Shown one piece after another: positions 41,171-47,934 of a DNA stretch of 47,934 nt. The stretch comes from Chara braunii (lineage: Eukaryota > Streptophyta > Charophyceae > Charales > Characeae): NCBI GenBank assembly GCA_003427395.1, contig BFEA01000567.1, positions 207,525 to 255,458 on the forward strand. The letters run 5' to 3'. Numbering within the stretch: position 1 is the first letter of the stretch; each line of letters starts with the position of its first letter. The notes beneath the pieces are model-generated. The model was given only the letters and a program-made list of their open reading frames with translations, was not told where the DNA came from and did no database searches. Both the position numbers and the translations under genes were made by a program.

Positions 41171-42357
41171 ACTCATGTATGGAACGGACATAAAGTAATT
41201 GAGAAAGAAAGAGAAGGATGACGACAGGTGATCTTTGAGACTTAGCGCCTTGTTTCCGTAGTGATAACACACACAGAGAATAGAGATGGAATGCGGTCAC
41301 AGACGAAGAATGACAAAGGGGCACGGACGGGATACGACAGAGCCAGACGACCTAGTAGGATATAAATAAAACAGTGCTGGGGTGAAGAGGGCAAAGGACC
41401 ACTCACACACTAGGAGATCCAACCACACGCATACTCCCAATCACCCTCTTTAGCTAATCTAAGAATAGGAAAGATTCATGCATTCAATCATCCATATCCT
41501 TTGGTTGTGCAGTCATCATGATGTGGGTGAAGAGCAAAACGATCCACTCACTCATGAATCCTGCGTCCATTCAATAGAGAGCGCGCAAAGATTGATGTAC
41601 ATGCAATCCACACATGCTCAACTCATTAGACTTGACCAATCACGTCAATAAGCCAAAATCCACGCTACATCGCCACGACGAGAAATCTTGAATTTCCATC
41701 ACCCGTAAACCGCTCTCGTACGGCGACGTACAGATGGCATACACCCACTCGTACGGCGACGTACACATGGCATACACCCAGAGAATCAACCTATGGAATA
41801 GACTACCTGTCAAGGACTCGGCCACTAACTGTCCATCGGTGCCCACCCGCTGAAACATTGCCGATCGTCCTTCCGCCGATCCCACCCGCTCATTCTTCCG
41901 CCGATCCCACCACCACGGAAGTTTGCCACTCTAGACAAATACACGCTCTGTACATTATCTCACCGTTTCTGCTGTTTCTTTTTTATGCTTGTATCCAAAA
42001 TTATGTTCATATCTTTCGTAAGAAGTACTAGGAACACCTTGCCAGTCTGAGGAACAACCGGGCGGGTCCCCATGGTTGACCCCTGGTACGTATAGCTACC
42101 GTCTTCCCCCGAAAAAAGGTACGGTGATTCTGCCTGTATGTGTGGCACAACCTTCAGTGCACATGGAGTGAGAAGGACAGGACGTTCTGCTCGGGCGAAG
42201 GCGGGTAGAGGCTGCATCCGACCATCTCCGTAATGGGAAAGCCGTTGGGCACTACAGTAGGTGATGTTCTGAATCCACAGAGTGGGAGGATTTCACACAG
42301 AATGAGCAGATGCGAGATACAACACGCTTTCTATTCTAAGCGTGAGCGTGAGTACAT
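41171..42357. other. Region downstream of ORC1, no gene seen
   Basis: There are only short, featureless frames. A 33-bp unit beginning CTCGTACGGCGACGTACA is present twice in tandem (41715-41747 and 41748-41780) with one difference. Confidence 0.4.
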
Positions 42358-42390
42358 CCACGTGTCGCGCGGAGATTCGTCCATCTGCCC
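42358..42390 (-). repeat. Inverted 33-bp match to the ORC1 coding region
   Basis: This is the exact reverse complement of 37303-37335. About 45 bp further on, the plus strand reads GCCACGTGTGC, so on the minus strand CACGTGGCTGT precedes the segment. The same word follows the segment inside ORC1. This hints that both come from a tandem repeat with a unit of roughly 80-90 bp. Confidence 0.85.
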
Positions 42391-42527
42391 GCATACCCGA
42401 TCCTTCTCTCGGGCTCTTGTATTGGGGAGATACAGCCACGTGTGCATCTTGCCTGGTTCTGTGAAATCGCATCACTCGCGTAGGATCTGCCAACTGCAAG
42501 GCACATTGAGATGCAGACGTCTGCCTT

Positions 42528-42612
42528 GAATGAGCATTCCAGTCAAAGTTACTGAATGAGCATTCCAGTCGGAAGTTAATGAAATGAGCATTCCAGTGGG
42601 AAGGTAATGAAA
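42528..42612. repeat. Three tandem units containing ATGAGCATTCCAGT
   Basis: Units start at 42528, 42554 and 42584 with period 26-30 bp. All contain ATGAGCATTCCAGT followed by a variable AAAGTTACT, CGGAAGTTAATG or GGGAAGGTAATG tail. Confidence 0.8.
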
Positions 42613-42886
42613 TCTTCGGGCTTTGGTTGAGAGTTGATTACTAATCATAATTTGTTGATGATGATTCTAGTGTAGATCTTCTTTTCAAGTGTCTTTTGAC
42701 TCTTTTTTCCTATAGCAGTCTTTAGCTGTGAACTTCCACAGTGGTAGCGGTTTTCACGCTTCCCATTCCCCTTCTGGTGATTGGACAGGGAGCGAGCAGA
42801 TTGAGGTTGCCAATCTATACTTCCAGAGGGCGTTTTTTTTTTTTTTTTTTTTTTTTTTAAGCTATTTTTGAAGCCCAAGCGATTCA

Positions 42887-43299
42887 ATTGCCTAGCTCAG
42901 TCGGTAAGACACGCAAGTGGCATTCAGGAGGTCTTGGGTTCAATTCACATTGGCCTCATGTACCTTCCTGGGCAAGATTGGCGCCCGCCACCTAGAGATA
43001 TGTCGTTGGTCCCCCCCCGAGTGCCATTGAGCAGAGACTGCTGATGCTCATAGAGGGGGGAACCACCACCGGAGGGGAGGCACAGCGACTGGCCCGTAGA
43101 AGAAGCTCTTTCGGTCCTGATGCTACCGGCTGACCCCTGGCCTGTATCACCCACCTGCTGTAGCATGTATGGCATCTGCTGGTGGGTGCAGCTCCTGCAT
43201 GTTCCCTCGTTGGAGGCTTGAGCACGGATGTGGCTGCTATGGGGTTCTCTCTAATACTGTAATGACAATAAATGTAATACTATAATGACAATAAAAAAA
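42887..43299 (+). mobile_element. tRNA-derived SINE
   Basis: The 5' part resembles a tRNA: TGCCTAGCTCAGTCGGTAAG with the A-box at 42893-42904, then GTCTTGGGTTCAATTC with the B-box at 42937-42946. An unrelated body of about 300 bp follows. The 3' end repeats AATGACAATAAA twice and finishes in an A run. This layout is that of a tRNA-derived SINE transcribed by RNA polymerase III. It lies next to a poly(T) run (42834-42858). No clear target duplication was found. Confidence 0.65.
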
Positions 43300-43786
43300 G
43301 GCCTGAGAGGGCAGTTTTTTCCCTTCCTTGATACTCTTGCCTTGATAAGTGCTGCCATGATTATTCTGTCTTTGTTTCTAGGTAACCTGAATAGTCTAGG
43401 TCTGGGCGCTTTATGTTTTTAGAGGTTAGGGGTTGAGGGGTTTGCGGGAGGAATTTCACCTTTCCATGGACATCTGCTGCAGGCTGTGGGGTCCTGCAAA
43501 CAGTTTTTTTGCGGCAAAGTTTCTCCTTTCTGCGGTCCTTTGGGGTCCAACCCTTAGAGAGAGGTTAGGGGTTCTGCCACTCTAGTAATTAATGATGCCA
43601 TATTAGCCTCTTTTGGGTGCGAGTTGGCTACGTGACCCTTGCTATGGAAACACATAGTCAAACTCAAGCAAGGCTTGTCCTGTTGGTGTGCTGTGCATGT
43701 GGAAACGCGCGCCGATGCTGCAGGCAAAGAGTGGAAAAAGAGAAAACAAGAAAACGGAACGGGGAAAAGAGAAAAAGAAACGGAAT

Positions 43787-43828
<42 letters not shown>

Positions 43829-44321
43829 TTGAAAAGCCCTTTCTGCAAGTCCTCTATCCCAGTGGCGCTAAGAGAGCCACCGGAATCGACTGTCTGCCTG
43901 TCGTGCTGCTCCATTTATTGGTAGGGAGCGACACCTGCTGGAACAGCGTTCCTTGGATACATCATCATACATCATGTCAGCACCGCATTTGTTTGGCCTG
44001 TGACCCTTTCAGCTTCTAGTGTGGAGCAGTTCACTGCCCTTGGGGCGGCATAGAGACCCCTTTCCTACTCCTAGAGCTCCAGGTTCCTTGTGGCCCAACC
44101 CAACCCCCATCTGGGGGGTTACCAACTGTGTCCGCCTAACCTATGTACCCCTGTAGCTTGTTAAGTTGGTAGTCTGGGTTCCATTCCAGATGAATGCTAC
44201 CCCCCTGGTCCTCCCCTGGTCCCTGTGTGTTTAGCTGATGAAAGAAGGTGAACAGGTATGCGGTGGATGTTATTCAGGAGCTATTTATGTCGTGCTGATG
44301 ACATGCAGTACTCACAGCTGA
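43300..44321. other. No gene seen; poly(T) tract
   Basis: A T run of about 39 bases occupies 43788-43827 and produces artificial Phe-rich frames. I recognise no coding region, RNA or transposon end in the rest. Confidence 0.4.
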
Positions 44322-44368
44322 GTTAGACTTCATCTTTTCTCTATTTATGTCTCAAGATGAAGTCTAAC
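44322..44368. repeat. Perfect 15-bp hairpin within a short direct repeat
   Basis: GTTAGACTTCATCTT (44322-44336) pairs perfectly with AAGATGAAGTCTAAC (44354-44368) across 17 bp. CTATTTATGTC occurs before the stem and in the loop, and ACTCACAGCTGAGT occurs on both sides of the structure (about 44310 and 44399). This looks like the footprint of a local inverted duplication. Confidence 0.75.
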
Positions 44369-44554
44369 TGTTAAGTCTGACAAGTTGAGACACGCTGTAC
44401 TCACAGCTGAGTGGAGTAGGAGGCTTGTATAATTGATCTAGTTTAACCTAATGCACTGCTCTGACTTTACTTTGAGATTGTGATTCGACAGGCAGATGTA
44501 CTCAGCAGCCTAAGCTAATTAGGGTTTCAGGGCTTCAAGTGAACGTTTGAACTT

Positions 44555-45025
44555 TCCAGAATGTATCTGCCCTTGATTCTGGGCCGTAGTGGATGGATCT
44601 GAAGGCAATCACGTTCAGAGCTTGGTATCCCTTTTCTTTTGTTTTGATTTTTTTTCTTAAAAAATAAAATAAAAAATACGACACCCTCAATTATATTTCA
44701 AATTTCAAAATAGCCAAATTAGGGCCGGGGTCCGCATAATTCCACCGGGAGAGCTTGGTATCCCTTTTCCCCTTTTTCGTTCTTCTTTTTTTGGCTGTTT
44801 GTGTTGTGACCGTAACCCCCCTGCCAGCCCTCTCTATCCATTTCAGGACTTCACTGTAACGTTAGCACTCCAGAAATGCATTTGGCTGCAATTCTGGGCA
44901 GCAGTGTATGAATCCGAGCTTGGTAACCCTCTTCCTCTCTGCTTTGGCTCCCCTTTAGAGAAGGGGAGCATCCAATACCCGCCAGCGAGCTCTTTCCAGA
45001 ACGGATCTGGCTGCACTTCTGGCCA
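44555..45025. repeat. Three degenerate copies of a CCAGAA…CTGG…GAGCTTGGTA unit
   Basis: TTCCAGAATGTATCTG (about 44556), TCCAGAAATGCATTTGGCTG (about 44870) and TTTCCAGAACGGATCTGGCTG (about 44994) start related segments. The first two continue through ATTCTGGGC and a GTGGATGG or GTGTATGAATC step into GAGCTTGGTA(T/A)CCC. A further GAGCTTGGTATCCC stands alone near 44751. Similarity is weak, so this is an old repeat. Confidence 0.5.
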
Positions 45026-45335
45026 GGCCATTTTCAGGGAAACATGAGTGGAAAAAAAAAAAAAAAGACGGCCTCCTTACATTCCAGCTGCCGGCAGCAG
45101 GTCCAGCAAAAGGGGTGTTATCTGTGCCAAGCGACAAATGTCCCATATGCCCGCCCCCTGCAGGTACACAGGGCACTTTCAGGCTTGGCACCAATAGTGG
45201 GCGAAGTACTGGTGGTGGCTTAAGATCCTGTAAGACTGCACTACGGAAATGACATCCGCTTGGATACCTTATGCCTTCACCGAACATTCATTACATTATC
45301 TGACCCCACCCTCGAGACCTCAAGCGCTATTCTCG

Positions 45336-45372
45336 CAAAAAAAAAAAAAAAAAAAAAAAGGGAAAAAAAAAA
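45336..45372. repeat. Poly(A) tract
   Basis: A run of A broken by GGG and G produces Lys-rich frames on the plus strand. It is not coding. Confidence 0.85.
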
Positions 45373-45452
45373 AGAGACCCCACAAATCTGGTCCATCATC
45401 TGCAGTGGCTGACCAACAAGAAATGGTTAGACCACCAGTACCTGGCCCAGCT

Positions 45453-45734
45453 ATCGGCCACGGAGAAAAACAGAGTAGAAATGTTTCTAGTCGGATGGAT
45501 GAATTTGGGCGCTCCTGCAGTGGCCCGTACTTTTCCCAAAATTGTGGCTTGTTAACAGGCACAACTTTACGAAGTACTGGTGGTTCAAAAATACCACTCA
45601 AAAAAAANNACCACCACTACCTCCCAAAGTTGCAGTGTGTTACCAGCCGCCCCAATGATGAACGAGGGCCACTAAGGGAGGGCCCGAATTCATCCAACTA
45701 GAAACATTTCTACTCAGATTTTTCCCACGGCTGA
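45453..45734. repeat. Large palindrome with two Ns at its centre
   Basis: The left arm (about 45453-45601) and right arm (about 45610-45734) are inverted copies. They share GAGTAGAAATGTTTCTAGT, GGATGAATT(T/C)GGGC, AGTGGCCC and TACTGGTGGT or TAGTGGTGGT at the centre. The arms differ at many sites and by indels, so they are not a simple artefact copy. The spacer is an A-run with NN (45608-45609). The central ACCACCACTACC word is also the terminus of the element at 46400-47187. Confidence 0.75.
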
Positions 45735-46399
45735 TGTACTAGTATGGGTGGAAATGCTAAGCCCTCCACACCATACCAGAGCCCGAAAGACGCGAGTTCA
45801 CTGACCAGGCAAGATGGGACGTGGACCTGCAATGTGATTCCTTGTGGACGTCCCCTCCTGAACCCCTGGAGAAGAAATGAACCCACGGTAGTGGAGCCCT
45901 CTTCCTAACTGCGTGATGATGGGCTATATCCTATTTTTGGTGGTCCACACATGTTGGGGGATGATGGGCTACCCTTTTCATAACATAAAGACTTGCAATG
46001 GCTCACGTGGGTAAGCACACACATATACATAATAAGAGACCTATGATACCTCATGAAAATTGGAAACCAACTTGAGGACCATCCTTCCCGACATCAGGAG
46101 TCTCTCATAGAAGTACGAGCTACCGTGAACTTTGGTACAGTTGGCCTGCAGGTGCTTCAATTGCAATGTTGGTTTTTCCAAGACTAAGAATAAACAAGAA
46201 TTGAACTTTGCTAACAAAGCTCTACCTTCGATGATATCCTCAAATTGATACACATACCATGTATCCAGTTGCAAATCTGTTTGTGCAAATAGTTAAGTCC
46301 ATTCACACCAAGAATCTAATGTTTCTGTTTTTCATGACTGCTGCCTGCATGCATGCTACATCTTCTAGTTTTATATCTGTTATTTCAAAGTGTTTTAAG

Positions 46400-47187
46400 C
46401 CACCACTACCTGCCGTCCTAAATTAGGGGGGACTGGTCGCACAGGTTTATGAGGCCTACCGGTCGCACAATGGGAGGAACTGGCGGAGAAGCAAAATTGG
46501 AACCTGTGCTACCGGTAGAGCACAGGTTCATGAGGGCTACCCGTGATTTATTTCGCGGTTGAAATCATTTTTTTTATTTTTTTTTAATAATTATTATTTT
46601 TCCTAGAAAGATCACAACGAAGTTTATGGACCCTCCAATTTTCAGACTTCTTAGCGTTTTCTATTGGACGTGACAAATTGCTGAATTTGGGTACTTTTCC
46701 TGTTGGCCCACATGTGATAGAGCAGCAAAAATGGAATATGGGACGAATTGACGCGACATTTTTTTCATGGTTTTCTTTTTTTTTAATGTAACTATTTTTT
46801 TGTGGAAATTCCACAACCACATCAACAGGCCTTCCAAGTTTCAAAGTTGTTGACTCATCCGTTTGAGTGAAGAAAAAAAAACGCAAAAGTTGGGGTACTT
46901 TTCCCGTTGGCCCACACGTGGTAGAGTGGCAAAAATGGAAAATGCGACAAAACGACGTGGTATTTATTTCACGGTCTAAATCTTTTTTTGTTTTTTTTTA
47001 AGAAATATCACAATGTAATCTACAGGATCTCAAATTTCAGACTTTTTGTCAATTCTTATGAGTTTGAAAAAATGCCAAAGTTGGTGTTTGAAAATCCTTG
47101 TATTGGACTTGCTTGCGCCGCCCTCCCTAAAAACCTGGTCTGTAAGGCTAGGAAAGCCAAATTTAGGAGGGTGGGGGTAGTGGTGGT
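46400..47187. mobile_element. Non-autonomous element with TTAA flanks and internal tandem repeats
   Basis: The left end GCCACCACTACCTGCCGTCC and the inward-read right end ACCACCACTACCCCCACCC are imperfect inverted repeats, and both continue into TCCTAAATT. TTAA lies directly outside each (46396-46399 and 47188-47191). The interior holds about two and a half tandem units of roughly 200 bp, for example GGGTACTTTTCC(T/C)GTTGGCCCACA at about 46690 and 46892. There is no coding sequence. TTAA duplication is the hallmark of piggyBac-type elements, but the ends do not otherwise prove that class. Confidence 0.6.
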
Positions 47188-47191
47188 TTAA

Positions 47192-47934
47192 TCTCTATAT
47201 TTATATGTATAGGGGTATGGGGTTCTCGACAGAGAAAAATACAAACAACATATCAATTTTTTTTATAACCCTTTTTAGATCATTTTGTAAAATCATTGTA
47301 GTTCCTGCAAGAATAATGTCATAGCTCCTGCAAAAGTAATCGTAATTAAAGCCTTGGGTGCATATTCGAATAAGGGAGAACACCTTGCCATCATAAAAAC
47401 ACATATTGTTATCATAGTACCTGCATGAATCAACATTGATATTAGGGTAGGGTCTTCCATAGCTCAAAACATCATATAGAAACAACCGTGGGAAGTAAAC
47501 TACCCCGCTCCCACACACGTGGTCTCTTCACCAATAGTCATCACTACTCCATCATCACTCGAGCATCAACAGCTCGTCGCCGCCCACCTGATGTTAATCC
47601 TAGCTTTCGCCTATACTCCAATCAGACCTTCGAGTTCATTCGCTCAAGTTTTGCAAACTATGCAGCAACNTGACGTGATTCCACAACATCACTATCGACC
47701 CGTTAGGACTGTTCAACCTACTAAGCTTCATTGGCTAACCACTGTTTACTCCAAATTGCATAATCGTCTAAGAGACAGAAAAGAGAGTTTGCATGATTTA
47801 TAGTTATGGATATATGGAAGTAAGTATGCATATAAAAGNAAAAGGGTTTGGAGGGTTAGGAAGTCCATGGTGACGCCGAGAGAGGGTTCCTTAGTGGGTG
47901 AAAACGCGCCTTGATAGATTGAACCAATCCTACC
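47192..47934. other. Window end, no gene assigned
   Basis: A 94-codon plus-strand frame at 47519-47803 (with one N) has an ordinary-looking composition but no motif I recognise. The rest is AT-rich. Single Ns at 47670 and 47839 lower sequence reliability. Confidence 0.3.

Noticed and set aside
42893-42960. Functional tRNA gene
   Set aside because: The A- and B-box-like words are present, but the acceptor and T stems do not pair properly, and a SINE-like body and A-rich tail follow.
43617-44019. Phe-rich frames around 43.8 kb
   Set aside because: They are produced by the poly(T) run of about 39 bases and have no independent support.

Overview
The window looks like intergenic DNA from a large, repeat-packed genome of the green-plant lineage, with one complete cellular gene. 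The host inference rests on three things: an ORC1 protein with a PHD finger set inside its BAH domain (the plant arrangement), a Ty3/gypsy element whose primer-binding site matches the 3' end of plant tRNA-Asp, and many small plant-style MITEs and tRNA-derived repeats. The gag and RT style recalls elements I associate with charophyte algae such as Chara. That assignment is inference and was not checked.

Layout. 1-3.9 kb is low-quality sequence with scattered Ns, then copy A of an old LTR-like repeat (about 930-2227) and a weak ORF. 3922-18589 is a nested, dead Ty3/gypsy retrotransposon with very long LTRs (about 3.5 and 3.7 kb). Its PBS, gag with zinc knuckle, protease, RT and RNase H are all recognisable and all broken, and no integrase is visible. 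About 18960-20498 is copy B of the outer repeat, so the gypsy element appears to sit inside an older, strongly diverged element. 20.5-36 kb is gene-poor: an array of tRNA-like units on the minus strand (21.8-22.3 kb), a hAT-like MITE (24.9-25.5 kb), a GA microsatellite with an assembly gap, four copies of a palindromic MITE with 3-bp target duplications (29.4-31.4 kb), a 24/29-bp minisatellite, and pyrimidine-rich DNA. 36156-40754 is an uninterrupted 1532-codon ORC1 gene behind a CA/GA microsatellite, followed by a decayed duplicate of its own last exon segment. 41-48 kb holds small tandem repeats, a tRNA-derived SINE, a large palindrome, and an element flanked by TTAA with imperfect terminal inverted repeats.

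The most unusual content is a family of small proteins of about 140-170 residues carried by the retrotransposon. One member lies inside each LTR, just after a CAA-rich 13-bp repeat array. Two more, overlapping by 17 bp, lie between the PBS and gag. By eye the three distinct members align over most of their length, and I recognise no known domain. A second observation is that many disabling changes in the element (Trp-to-stop, catalytic Asp-to-Asn) fit G-to-A change on the coding strand.

ORC1 is the only gene with a clear cellular job: origin recognition and loading of MCM helicase in the nucleus. Nothing else in the window appears to work with it.
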